Origin: Hymenobacter algoricola
GTDB taxonomy: Bacteria > Bacteroidota > Bacteroidia > Cytophagales > Hymenobacteraceae
Length of the DNA stretch: 64,000 nucleotides
Assembly: GCF_039539525.1 (NCBI RefSeq)
Contig: NZ_BAABDH010000112.1
Span: 48,925-112,924, forward strand
Reading direction: 5' to 3'
The notes under the pieces are model-generated. The model was not told the origin of the DNA. It saw only the letters and a list, made by a program, of their open reading frames with translations, and searched no databases. A program made the position numbers and the translations under genes. Of the stretch, positions 43,357-51,227 are shown in pieces (the stretch's first letter is position 1; each line of letters begins with the position of its first letter).

Positions 43357-44017
43357 TGTTGCGAACCTGCAGCTGCCCAACTCGACGGCCGTCGAGCGGA
43401 TCTATGCGGCATCGATGGCGGAAGCCAACGGGGACGAGGGCGCCCTGCAGCGGCTTGCGCCGGCCGATAAGCTGGTCAACCAGCAGATGGAGTCGGCCTA
43501 CGCGCTGCTGCTCAACTACCACACCTTCGACCAGGCCTGGCCCCTTATGGCCAAACAGTTCGGCATTAGCCGTGCGACGTGCTACCGGCGCCTGGCCGAT
43601 GCGCAGAACATGATGGGCGACCTGAAAAAGGTCAAGAAGCAGGGCGCCCGGGCTCTGCTCATCAGCCACGCCCAGATGCTCAAGCAGCTCTGCCTCACCC
43701 AGCGCCCGCCCGACGTGCGCGGGGCCCTGGCCGCCGCCAAGTTCGAGGCCGCCCTGGCGGGCCTGAATCGGGCCGATACGGCCGAGGATTTCAACAATGG
43801 CGGCGGGAATACCTCCTACGTCATTAACCTGCAGTACGAGGGCGCCAGAGGCCCCAAAATGCGGCAGTTCGATATCACCAAGCTCGACGACGTGTCGGAC
43901 GTGGAATATGAGCTGATCCAGGAGGCCGTGGCGCAGAACGTGTTCGGCGTGGAGCAGATGGAAGCCATGCTGGCTGAGACCCGCGGCGAGGAGGCCGGCC
44001 CAGATGGTAACCGTTGA
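43340..44017 (+). CDS. terS: small terminase subunit
   Basis: 225 residues. A HTH region (LMAKQFGISRATCYRRLADAQNMMGDLKK) fits DNA recognition at the packaging site. It overlaps the methyltransferase and the large terminase genes by 17 and 14 bases, respectively. Function inferred from this position and HTH. Confidence 0.8.
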   Translation: MSTLPSVANLQLPNSTAVERIYAASMAEANGDEGALQRLAPADKLVNQQMESAYALLLNYHTFDQAWPLMAKQFGISRATCYRRLADAQNMMGDLKKVKKQGARALLISHAQMLKQLCLTQRPPDVRGALAAAKFEAALAGLNRADTAEDFNNGGGNTSYVINLQYEGARGPKMRQFDITKLDDVSDVEYELIQEAVAQNVFGVEQMEAMLAETRGEEAGPDGNR

Positions 44018-45680
44018 TCAGGTCAAGCTCACCTTCAACCAACCCCAGCTGCGCTACATCTCCGCCCGGGGCAAGAAGGAGGGCGTCAGCGTGTGGGGCC
44101 GCGGTACCGGCAAGTCCTCGCTGATTGCCTGGGACATCCACGAAATCGTGCAGACGATGCCCCGCAGCTGCTGGGTCATTGTCGGCTCGACCTACAAGCA
44201 GGTGCTCAGCCGCACGCTGCCCTCGACCATTTCGTCGCTGGAGCGGCTGGGCTATAAGCTCAATCGGGACTTCTACATCGGCCGCAAGCCGCCGCCCACG
44301 CTCAACTGGGACCGGCCCTACGAGGGCCCGTTGAGCTACGACCACTTCATCATCTTCAAAAACGGGACGGGCTTCCACCTGGTGTCACTCGACGCCGGCG
44401 GCAGCTCATCACGCGGTCTGAACGTGGACGGCTTTATCGGCGACGAGGCCCTGCTTTTCGATAAGAACAAGCTCGACGCCGACCTGTCGGCCACCAACCG
44501 GGGCAACGGGCAGTATTTCGGCAAAAACCCGAAGCACCACGGCGTATTCCTGTTTTCGTCGATGCCCTGGGGTGATACCGGCCGCTGGCTGCTCGACAAG
44601 TCGGACTACTACGAGCACCAGGGCGTGGACCTGGTCGAGCGGCAGAATGAGCTGATCGATGCCCAGGTACGCTTCCTGGATGCCACCTCCGACGAGGAGC
44701 GCCTGGCCATCTGGCGTGACGAGGTGGTCAAGCTGATGCGGGAAGTGTCGTATTTCCCCTCAGCGCCGAAAAAGGGCACTTTCTACTCCGAGGCCAACGC
44801 CTTCGACAACATCCAGAACCTGGGCCTGCAGTACCTGCTGGATCAGCGCAAGTTCATGACCGACTTCACCTTTATGGTGGAGATGATGAACCGGCGCCCC
44901 ACCACCGTGGAGGGCGGCTTCTACCCGCAGCTCAGCCAGGCCCGCCACGTCGAGGAGTGTGCCGATGACAGCTATATTCTGGGCCTGGAGTTCAACCTGA
45001 AGAAGCTCGGGGAGGCCGGCGGCCTGAACACGTCGACGAGCCTTTCGGACAGCGACTGCCGCAGCACCCAGCCCCTGCGCGTGTCGGTCGACTGGGGTGC
45101 CCGTATTACCACGCTGGTGGTTGGCCAGCCCCATGTGGATAAGCGGGAATACCGGTTTCTGAAAGGCATGCACGTCAAGCACCCAGCCTTCATCGACGAC
45201 CTGCTCGATGAGTTCTGCCGGTACTACCAACCCCACCTGCGTAAGGAAATAGAGTTCCTCAGCGATGAGGAGTATGGCAACGCCCGGCGCCCGGATAGTG
45301 CCTATACGCTCAATGAGCAGTTCATGCGGGGCCTACGTGCCCGGGGGTGGAGAGTGCAGCCCTTTGGCCTGGGACGTATCCCAGGCCATCCCACGCGCTA
45401 CCAGCTGGCCCAGGTACTGCTCTCTGAGCGTGACCCTAAGCTGTTGCGCCTGCGCTTCAACAAGGTCAACACCAAGGACGTGGTGCAGGCCATGCTGCTG
45501 GCCCCCGTAAGCCAGGACACCAAGGGGCGCATCGTGAAGGTCAAAACCAGCGAGAAGAAGGAGAGCTTCCCGGCCCAGCATGCGACGCACTATACCGACA
45601 ATGTGGACCTGCACATGCTCAGCTGCGGTACTGACGTCATCAATGGCACACCGGACTTCAGCGGCCTGATTACGGTATAG
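44004..45680 (+). CDS. terL: terminase large subunit
   Basis: 558 residues. Walker A GRGTGKSS at 32-39, then a Walker B-like GLNVDGFIGDEALLF. The C-terminal nuclease region includes RVSVDWGARITTLVVGQ with the first metal-binding Asp. It cuts and pumps phage DNA into heads. Its TAG overlaps the first GTGACA iteron. Confidence 0.92.
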   Translation: MVTVDQVKLTFNQPQLRYISARGKKEGVSVWGRGTGKSSLIAWDIHEIVQTMPRSCWVIVGSTYKQVLSRTLPSTISSLERLGYKLNRDFYIGRKPPPTLNWDRPYEGPLSYDHFIIFKNGTGFHLVSLDAGGSSSRGLNVDGFIGDEALLFDKNKLDADLSATNRGNGQYFGKNPKHHGVFLFSSMPWGDTGRWLLDKSDYYEHQGVDLVERQNELIDAQVRFLDATSDEERLAIWRDEVVKLMREVSYFPSAPKKGTFYSEANAFDNIQNLGLQYLLDQRKFMTDFTFMVEMMNRRPTTVEGGFYPQLSQARHVEECADDSYILGLEFNLKKLGEAGGLNTSTSLSDSDCRSTQPLRVSVDWGARITTLVVGQPHVDKREYRFLKGMHVKHPAFIDDLLDEFCRYYQPHLRKEIEFLSDEEYGNARRPDSAYTLNEQFMRGLRARGWRVQPFGLGRIPGHPTRYQLAQVLLSERDPKLLRLRFNKVNTKDVVQAMLLAPVSQDTKGRIVKVKTSEKKESFPAQHATHYTDNVDLHMLSCGTDVINGTPDFSGLITV

Positions 45681-45777
45681 TGACAATAGAGTGACATAAC
45701 GGTGACACAAGAAAAGCCCCAACGCAAGCCGCGTTGGGGCTTTTCTTTGGCCTTTATCACATAACGGTGACACAAGC
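45680..45777 (+). repeat. GTGACA iterons after terL
   Basis: GTGACAATAGA, GTGACATAACG and GTGACACAAGA stand in tandem with an 11-bp period at 45680-45712. GTGACACAAGC returns at 45767-45777. ACATAACGGTGACACAAG is repeated exactly at 45694-45711 and 45759-45776, on either side of a terminator. One helical turn per unit puts the sites on the same DNA face. Confidence 0.8.
45712..45748. terminator. bidirectional terminator after terL
   Basis: A strong stem (AAAAGCCCCAACGC / GCGTTGGGGCTTTT, 5-nt loop) lies between the two iteron groups. It ends the packaging operon. Confidence 0.85.
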
Positions 45778-45788
45778 CGGACATCTGG

Positions 45789-45924
45789 CTGCCGGGGCCG
45801 ACTTCGGTGGCCACTTCATGTACACCTTGTCGACAGATGGCTCGGACGTGTCGATGCTTTGTCCTTTCGTCGACACGTCGGTCCGCACTCCCCCACAGAT
45901 ATCACCGAAGTCGGCCCCGGCAGC
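45789..45924. repeat. nested inverted repeat, 136 bp
   Basis: Outer arms of 22 bp (45789-45810 and 45903-45924) are perfect inverted copies built on GCCGGGGCCGACTTCGGTG. Inside, GACGTGTCGA (45845-45854) and TCGACACGTC (45870-45879) form a second perfect palindrome. No gene is present. It could be a packaging or replication site, a small element, or a structured RNA. The rest of the 45925-46080 gap shows nothing definite. Confidence 0.85.
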
Positions 45925-46080
45925 TGCCAAAACGCGACAGTGCAAGCCGGGGGAATCTCCTCGACCAGTGAGACTGCAAAACACCCAAACTGCCCAAAAT
46001 CGGCCCGCCCGCCGCTCTTTCGCGGTTGGGTGTGAGATTGGTTTTTTTTGTTCGTTTGCAGGTCGTGAGGGTGGTTTTAT

Positions 46081-46116
46081 GTCCTTTTTGTGCCGGGCTT
46101 GTTGGGGCAGCTTTGT
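46081..46116 (+). promoter_or_regulatory. phage-type promoter, copy 3
   Basis: GTCCTTTTT (46081-46089), 18 bp, CAGCTTTG (46108-46115). The ATG at 46123 is 7 nt after the -7 box. Confidence 0.7.
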
Positions 46117-46122
46117 CCCACT

Positions 46123-46488
46123 ATGCAAACCCCCGCCCCTATACGCTTAAAGGATGCGCTGGCCCTTCTGGAAGGGGAGGCGCCCGTAGCCGTGCGCTAC
46201 GTGAAGGCCAACCGCCGCACCAAAGAGGCCGGCGCGTTCGGCACGTTGCCGGCGGCCCGCCTCGGCCGTGGCACGCGCATCAAAGAGGCCGAGCTGCGCG
46301 CCCCGACCGGCGCCGAGCAGGCCGCGGTCGGGGCCCCGGCCGCGGAGCTGGTGCCGGTCCCGGCCCCCAAAAATCCGCACCACTACGCCAACGCCACCCG
46401 CAACCTGGTGGACACGCGCACCGGCAACCTGGTCAAGGTTCACATCTACCTCATTGTGGCCGTGCAGGGCCGAAAAGTCATCATTTAA
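46123..46488 (+). CDS. hypothetical phage protein
   Basis: 121 residues from the ATG at 46123, chosen because it follows the promoter at once; the frame extends further upstream over it. Basic N-terminal half (VKANRRTKEAGAFGTLPAARLGRGTRIKEAEL), Ala/Pro hinge, C-terminal strand pair (VKVHIYLIVAVQGRKVII). Possibly a head-to-tail adaptor. Not recognised. Confidence 0.65.
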   Translation: MQTPAPIRLKDALALLEGEAPVAVRYVKANRRTKEAGAFGTLPAARLGRGTRIKEAELRAPTGAEQAAVGAPAAELVPVPAPKNPHHYANATRNLVDTRTGNLVKVHIYLIVAVQGRKVII

Positions 46489-47832
46489 ATGGAACAGGTA
46501 CACTTCAACAGCGGCAACAGTGTTGCCTATCTGAACGGCTCAGTTTTCCGCCTCGGCAGCGCCATGGGCGCGGCCAAGGGCGCCCCCGGCCAAGCGGTCG
46601 GTGCTACGCCCACCACGCCGGTGGCCAAGGGCCAGTCGGGCGACGTGGCCAACTGGGGCGACGCCAACGACTTCCCCCAGCAGGTGCTGGCCGACGTGTC
46701 CAAGAGTAGCATAATCCCAGCCGTGCTGGACTGGAAAGTGCGTGCCATTTATGGCAAGGGCATCATCTACGGCAAGGTGACGGGCTACGACGAAAAGGGC
46801 AACGAAATCTTCCAGCGCGAGAAGAACCCGCAAATCCGGGACTTCTTCCGTCGGTCCAACATGACCCGCTTCGGCTTTGAAGGCATCCAGAACCTGGTGT
46901 ACTTCGCCAACGGGTTCCCGGAGCTGATTCTGAGCCGCGACCGGAGCGTCATCACCAGCCTGAGCACGCCCGACACGGCGTACTGCCGCTACTCGGTGCA
47001 GAAGCCCGGCCAGGCCGTGCCCGAGTTGTTGCACATTTCGGCCAACTGGCCCGAGGGAAAGCCCGGCGACGAGTACACCACCAGTGTGCCGGTGCTCGAC
47101 CCCTACTACGACGCGGTGCAGGCGCTGCGCGACGACACGCGGGGCTTCAAGTACATCTACCCGCTCTCGTTGCCCTCCCCAGGCCAGTCGCTCTACCAGC
47201 TCATTGCCTGGAACAGCATCCGCAAGTCGGGCTGGCTGGACGTGGCCATGGCCATTCCGGAGTTCAAGAAGGCCTTGTTCAAAAACCAGCTCAGCCTGAA
47301 GTACATCATTGAGGCCCACGAGGGGTACTGGAAGTGGAAATACCAGGACTGGGATACGAAAACGACCGATGACCGCCGCCGCATCATCAGCGACGAGCTG
47401 GCCGACTTCGAGAAGACCATGGCTGGCGCCGACGGGGCTGGCAAGTCCATCCTGACGCTGACCATTCCCGACCCACGCACCGGTGAACCGGTGTCGGCGT
47501 TCAAGGTGACGGCCATCGACGACAAAATCAAGTCGGGCATTTACATCGAGGACTCGCAGGAGGCCGCCAGCCACATCTACACCGCCCTGCAGGTGGACCC
47601 GACGCTCAGCGGCATCAGCCCGGGCAAGGGCATGGGTGCCGGCTCAGGCAGCGACAAGCGCGTCGCCTTCAATGCCTTCATCGCCACGCACTACTACCTG
47701 CAGCAGCTCATCATCGAGCCGCTGAACCTGGTGCGCGACTTCAACGGCTGGGACCCGGATATCGAGTTCCGCTTCCTCAATACGGAAATCAACACGCTGG
47801 ACAAGCCCGCTGAGGCCCCGGCTAAAGTTTAA
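46489..47832 (+). CDS. portal protein
   Basis: 447 residues. Overall size and layout fit phage portals: early LDWKVRAIYGKGIIYGK, central DTAYCRYSVQKP, stem-like helices (FKKALFKNQLSLKYIIEAHEGYWKWKYQDWD, RRRIISDELADFEKTMAG) and a C-terminal crown region (HYYLQQLIIEPLNLVRDFNGWDPDIEF). Forms the ring through which DNA enters. Adjacent to connector-like genes. Confidence 0.75.
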   Translation: MEQVHFNSGNSVAYLNGSVFRLGSAMGAAKGAPGQAVGATPTTPVAKGQSGDVANWGDANDFPQQVLADVSKSSIIPAVLDWKVRAIYGKGIIYGKVTGYDEKGNEIFQREKNPQIRDFFRRSNMTRFGFEGIQNLVYFANGFPELILSRDRSVITSLSTPDTAYCRYSVQKPGQAVPELLHISANWPEGKPGDEYTTSVPVLDPYYDAVQALRDDTRGFKYIYPLSLPSPGQSLYQLIAWNSIRKSGWLDVAMAIPEFKKALFKNQLSLKYIIEAHEGYWKWKYQDWDTKTTDDRRRIISDELADFEKTMAGADGAGKSILTLTIPDPRTGEPVSAFKVTAIDDKIKSGIYIEDSQEAASHIYTALQVDPTLSGISPGKGMGAGSGSDKRVAFNAFIATHYYLQQLIIEPLNLVRDFNGWDPDIEFRFLNTEINTLDKPAEAPAKV

Positions 47833-47836
47833 GCCC

Positions 47837-48832
47837 ATGCTACTGACAACTGACCAGGAACTGGCCCGCTACGTCCGGCTCGATTCCAACGACTTCCCCG
47901 ACGTGCTGCCGCCCGAAATCGAGCGGCTGGAGCAGCAGCTGCTCCAGCCGGTACTCGGCACCGTGCTGCTTACCTGGCTGCAGGCGCAGTACGATGCCGG
48001 CGTGGCCGCGGGCTCGGTGGCCGCGCAGCTGCTGGGCGTGGTGCAGGCGCCGCTGGCGCGCCTGGCTGTGGCCGGCGTGGCGGTGGAGTTGCAGATGACC
48101 ATCAGCAGCACTGGCATCCAGATTGTGTCCACGGCCACGCACAAAACGGCGTTTCAGTGGCAGACTAAGGCCCTGGAGAAAACCCTGTTGCGCAAGGGCC
48201 ATCTCGACATGGTCGAGCTGCTGCGCTGGCTGGAGGCCAACCGGGATGCCAGCGACGAGTTGCGGGCCTGGGCCGCCGGCCCGGGCCAGGACTACCGGCA
48301 GCAGCTGCTCGTGTCGGCCGAGGAGTTCAGCTACTTCGAGAACATCAGCAACTCGTGGCCCGTGTTCGAGGCGCTGAAACCGCTGATGCGCCGGCAGGAG
48401 CTGTTTATCCTGGAGTCGCAGTTGGGCCCTGAGTTCCTGCAGGAGCTGCGCGACCAGGTGCGCACCCGGGCGCTGAGCGTCGAGAACGAGGCCCTGATGC
48501 AGCTCTACGTGCGGCCGGCGCTGGCCAGCCTCACGCTGGCCCGGGCGGTACCAGAGCTGGGCCTGCGCCTGACCGGCGACGGCATCGAGCTGATGGTAGC
48601 CCGCATCGATGACAGCAACGAGAAGGAAGCCGACGCCGGCCTCGACCAGCTGCTGGCCGCCCGGGCTCATGAGGCCCAGCGCGCCGCCGATATCATGCTG
48701 GAGAAGATGCGCGCCTACCTGGCCCGCACGGCCTCAGCCACCAAGTACGCCACCTACTTCGCTTCGAAGCCCCCGACGCCGGAAGCCATCCCCCTAAACA
48801 CCGTGGAATCCCGCGTTTACCGCCTTATCTAG
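47837..48832 (+). CDS. head-tail connector candidate
   Basis: 331 residues, mostly helical, beginning MLLTTDQELARYVRLDSNDFPDVLPPEIERLEQQLLQPVLG, similar in layout to the DUF6712-type proteins that follow portals in Bacteroidota phages. Directly followed by the lysis genes. Assignment is partly from memory of that family. Confidence 0.6.
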   Translation: MLLTTDQELARYVRLDSNDFPDVLPPEIERLEQQLLQPVLGTVLLTWLQAQYDAGVAAGSVAAQLLGVVQAPLARLAVAGVAVELQMTISSTGIQIVSTATHKTAFQWQTKALEKTLLRKGHLDMVELLRWLEANRDASDELRAWAAGPGQDYRQQLLVSAEEFSYFENISNSWPVFEALKPLMRRQELFILESQLGPEFLQELRDQVRTRALSVENEALMQLYVRPALASLTLARAVPELGLRLTGDGIELMVARIDDSNEKEADAGLDQLLAARAHEAQRAADIMLEKMRAYLARTASATKYATYFASKPPTPEAIPLNTVESRVYRLI

Positions 48833-49126
48833 ATGGACCTGGCTCTTAAAATTATCGGCCTGCTACTGACTCTGATGAGCGTAGGGGCGGGCATATACAA
48901 CATCCTGACGGCCCGCACGCACCAGCAGGATCAGAAACAGCGGGAGAACGTTTCCTCGGCCCTTGCGCTGGGAAACGAGAACAAGCTGGAGATTAAAAAC
49001 CTGAAGGAGCGGATGGATTCCTATGAGGACCGCACCGAAAAACGCCTCGACCAGATCGGCACCGACGTGGCTGACGTGAAGAAACTATTCACCGACTTTT
49101 TACTGCGGCTCGTGCCGCGCAGCTAA
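48833..49126 (+). CDS. small membrane protein with coiled coil, holin-like
   Basis: 97 residues. One N-terminal transmembrane helix (ALKIIGLLLTLMSVGAGIYNIL) and a long coiled coil (ENKLEIKNLKERMDSYEDRTEKRLDQIGTDVADVKKLF). First gene of the lysis cassette. Resembles accessory holins or antiholins. Confidence 0.65.
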   Translation: MDLALKIIGLLLTLMSVGAGIYNILTARTHQQDQKQRENVSSALALGNENKLEIKNLKERMDSYEDRTEKRLDQIGTDVADVKKLFTDFLLRLVPRS

Positions 49127-49131
49127 TTCCC

Positions 49132-49632
49132 ATGGACCCAACCCCAATTCCCCGCTACCTGCGTTTCGTGACGCTGGCCCTGACCATCGCCGCAATCGTC
49201 TTTGTGGCCCTGCCCTTCGTGATTCGGTTCTTCGACCCCACGGCCGGCGGCTTCAGCCTGGAGCTGTTCAACGTGCCGGCCCTGGCCGCGTTGCTACTGC
49301 TGGCCACGCTGCACCTGGGCTTCTATGCCTACGGCCGGCTGTTCCCGCGCTTCAAATCCTACCAGCAGCAGGATATGGAAGGCGAAGGCAGCCTGATGAA
49401 AAACCTGACCGACGAGCTGCGGGAGCCGCTTTACGAGGGTGATAACATTGATCCGATTCAACTCAACGTCTACATTGAGCGCCGCAAGGTGGCTCAGTTT
49501 CAATTCCTAATCCGATGCGTGCGACTCGCCTTTTGCTTGGTTTCCTTGTTCTTTTTGCTCTGGCTCGCCCAGCACATGCTGACGGTAGCGATGCTGGCCG
49601 TGCCGGGCAACGCGCCCGCGTCGTTGCTGTAG
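49132..49632 (+). CDS. holin candidate
   Basis: 166 residues with three membrane helices (about 9-30, 46-68, 125-155: VTLALTIAAIVFVALPFVIRFF, VPALAALLLLATLHLGFYAYG, LAFCLVSLFFLLWLAQHMLTVAML). The endolysin gene starts inside its 3' end (118-bp overlap). Topology and position indicate a holin. Confidence 0.7.
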   Translation: MDPTPIPRYLRFVTLALTIAAIVFVALPFVIRFFDPTAGGFSLELFNVPALAALLLLATLHLGFYAYGRLFPRFKSYQQQDMEGEGSLMKNLTDELREPLYEGDNIDPIQLNVYIERRKVAQFQFLIRCVRLAFCLVSLFFLLWLAQHMLTVAMLAVPGNAPASLL

Positions 49633-50084
49633 CGCAGTCCCTGGTGGGCGTGCGCGAGCAGGGCCGCAATGCCGGTGCTGAGGTGGAACGCATCATCAAG
49701 TTTGCCGGTGGGCGCGTTGGCGATGCCTGGTGCTCGTGGTACGCCGTGGCGTGTATGCGCTGGGCTGGCGTGCTGGTGCCGCGCTTTGGGGCGGCGCGGG
49801 CCTGGTTCGACAAGGTCCACACTGTGTACCTGGCGGGGCATCCAGTGCCGGGAAAACCCGCCCCGCAGCCGGCCGACCTGCTGGGTTTTCGGTGGGGCAA
49901 CCCGCAGATCAGCCACGTCGAAATCCTTAAGCTGTGGGGCACGGGGGCCTTCTGCCGCTCCCTGGGCGGCAATACCGGCGGTGGGGGCGCTCGGCAGCGC
50001 GAAGGGGAGGGCGTGTATGAAAACTGGCGGCAGAAGCGCCAGGTATGGGCCGTGGCCAACGTAATCGACAACCCAAAATATTAA
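49515..50084 (+). CDS. exported CHAP-like endolysin
   Basis: 189 residues. A signal peptide (MRATRLLLGFLVLFALARPAHA) shows Sec export. SLVGVREQGRNAGAEVERIIKFAG...DAWCSWYAVACMRW carries the catalytic Cys73, and QISHVEIL the His134 of a CHAP/NlpC-P60-type peptidoglycan hydrolase. Export means that the holin would control activation or timing by membrane collapse. Confidence 0.85.
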   Translation: MRATRLLLGFLVLFALARPAHADGSDAGRAGQRARVVAVAQSLVGVREQGRNAGAEVERIIKFAGGRVGDAWCSWYAVACMRWAGVLVPRFGAARAWFDKVHTVYLAGHPVPGKPAPQPADLLGFRWGNPQISHVEILKLWGTGAFCRSLGGNTGGGGARQREGEGVYENWRQKRQVWAVANVIDNPKY

Positions 50085-50088
50085 GCGT

Positions 50089-50469
50089 ATGCGGTTTTTC
50101 TGCCTGTTTCTATTCCTGGTCCTGAGCGGCTGCGCGGCCGAGCGTCACCTGCCGGCGGCGGCCACCCGGCTTTCGATCGACTCGTTGCAGAGGCTGGCCC
50201 AACTGCCGCCCTACCTGGTGCCGCCACCCGCGCAGGCCTCGCCCAAGCAAGTGCAGCAGTGGGTGGATGCGCAGACGGCTATGCTGGGAAACGTGGGAGC
50301 CCCGGCGGGCAAGGTGAAGCTCAAAAACGTGGGCAACACAGATGACCACACCAAGGCCTCGGTGCAGCAGGGCATCACCGGCCGGCAGATCACGACCGGT
50401 GCCGTGATTCTTGGCTTGGCATTTCTACTGCTCAAGTTGGGGCCTGCGGCCGTTAAATTGATTTTCTAA
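50089..50469 (+). CDS. unimolecular spanin candidate
   Basis: 126 residues. An N-terminal lipoprotein signal (FFCLFLFLVLSGC, Cys15) would anchor it in the outer membrane and a C-terminal transmembrane helix (TTGAVILGLAFLLLKLGPAAVKLIF) in the inner membrane. That two-anchor topology defines u-spanins, which fuse the membranes at lysis. Follows the endolysin by 4 bp. Confidence 0.75.
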   Translation: MRFFCLFLFLVLSGCAAERHLPAAATRLSIDSLQRLAQLPPYLVPPPAQASPKQVQQWVDAQTAMLGNVGAPAGKVKLKNVGNTDDHTKASVQQGITGRQITTGAVILGLAFLLLKLGPAAVKLIF

Positions 50470-50470
50470 G

Positions 50471-50504
50471 AAAACGCCCCGGCCCTGCAGGTCGGGGCGT
50501 TTTG
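50471..50504. terminator. terminator after the lysis genes
   Basis: Stem AAAACGCCCC / GGGGCGTTTT extended by a few inner pairs, loop near CTGCA. Ends the lysis operon; the structured RNA begins 19 bp later. Confidence 0.85.
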
Positions 50505-50522
50505 CTTTGCTACCTTCGCCAC

Positions 50523-50640
50523 GCGAATGACTATATGACTTGATTACCGGGCACCTCGGCCGTCGAAAAACGGCCGGGGAGTAGAGCGGGAGCATGACCC
50601 GCATGCTTAGGTGCCTCGGAAGAGTTATCTGGTCATTCGC
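50523..50640 (+). ncRNA. candidate structured RNA with branched fold
   Basis: GCGAATGAC (50523-50531) pairs with GTCATTCGC (50632-50640). GGCACCT (50550-50556) pairs with AGGTGCC (50609-50615), extended outward by CCG/CGG with one bulge. Inside it, CGGCCGT/ACGGCCG (50557-50576) and GCGGG/CCCGC (50586-50602) form two hairpins. The result is a closed multi-branch RNA of 118 nt. It lies between a terminator and the gene at 50672. Function and strand are inferred. Confidence 0.65.
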
Positions 50641-50671
50641 AGCGATTTCCCCGGCTTGCTGACGACGAACC

Positions 50672-50980
50672 ATGTCTAAAAAAACACCCCCAATCGGGTT
50701 CGGCCGCAAGCCTGACCCGGACCCCAACGGTACCGGCGACGGTTTTCGCTTGGGGGTTAACTATGCGGATTTAGAAGCTGAGTCCGCGCCGGAAAAGCCC
50801 AAGCGGCTGCCGAAAGTGGTACCTGCCTACGTCGGGCAAATGGAAGGGCTGGACATACTGGCCGCCTACGACATCTTCCCATTGGCACCCTTGAGCAACA
50901 TCGAGCAGCAGCTGCTGCAAATTGTGGCGGCGCTGGAACTGGAGGCCGATAAATTTCGCCCCTCATTAAGTAGCGAATAA
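50672..50980 (+). CDS. hypothetical phage protein
   Basis: 102 residues, with a disordered Pro/Asp/Gly-rich N-terminus (KTPPIGFGRKPDPDPNGTGDG) and a short helical end (LSNIEQQLLQIVAALELEADKF). Starts 31 bp after the structured RNA element, which could control it. Not recognised. Confidence 0.6.
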   Translation: MSKKTPPIGFGRKPDPDPNGTGDGFRLGVNYADLEAESAPEKPKRLPKVVPAYVGQMEGLDILAAYDIFPLAPLSNIEQQLLQIVAALELEADKFRPSLSSE

Positions 50981-51038
50981 GCATGCCCCAGCGGACTCTG
51001 GTATAGTTCTACCCAGAGGCATCGAGCCGCGAACTACT

Positions 51039-51067
51039 AAGCCCTGGCCCACCAGCCGGGGCTTTTT
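51039..51067 (+). terminator. terminator before the amidoligase cassette
   Basis: An imperfect stem AAGCCCTGGC / GCCGGGGCTTT with TTTTT, separating the gene at 50672 from the cassette. Confidence 0.75.
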
Positions 51068-51075
51068 CGTGCCCG

Positions 51076-51194
51076 ATTGCACCGTGCCAGTCGGCCAGTT
51101 GCCGACCTGTTGCACCGTGCATGGAATCTGCTTCTACGCACTCAGAAACAAGTTTATTGACTTGGATGGCCCCGGAAACGATGCGTTGTTTGTC
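51076..51194 (+). promoter_or_regulatory. cassette control region, copy A
   Basis: 119 bp similar to 52451-52558. Shared parts are TTGCACC sites at the start and the block GACTTGGATG..AACGATGCGTTGTTTGTC at the end. TTGG (51162-51165), 19 bp, GTTGTTTG (51185-51192) resembles a Bacteroidota promoter, 35 nt before the amidoligase ATG. Confidence 0.7.
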
Positions 51195-51227
51195 ATACTA
51201 AACGACAGCAAAGCAACGCCTTACGAC

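Noticed and set aside
41779..43380. 533-codon minus-strand frame opposite the ParB-methyltransferase gene
   Set aside because: Antisense shadow; the plus strand has clear methyltransferase motifs.
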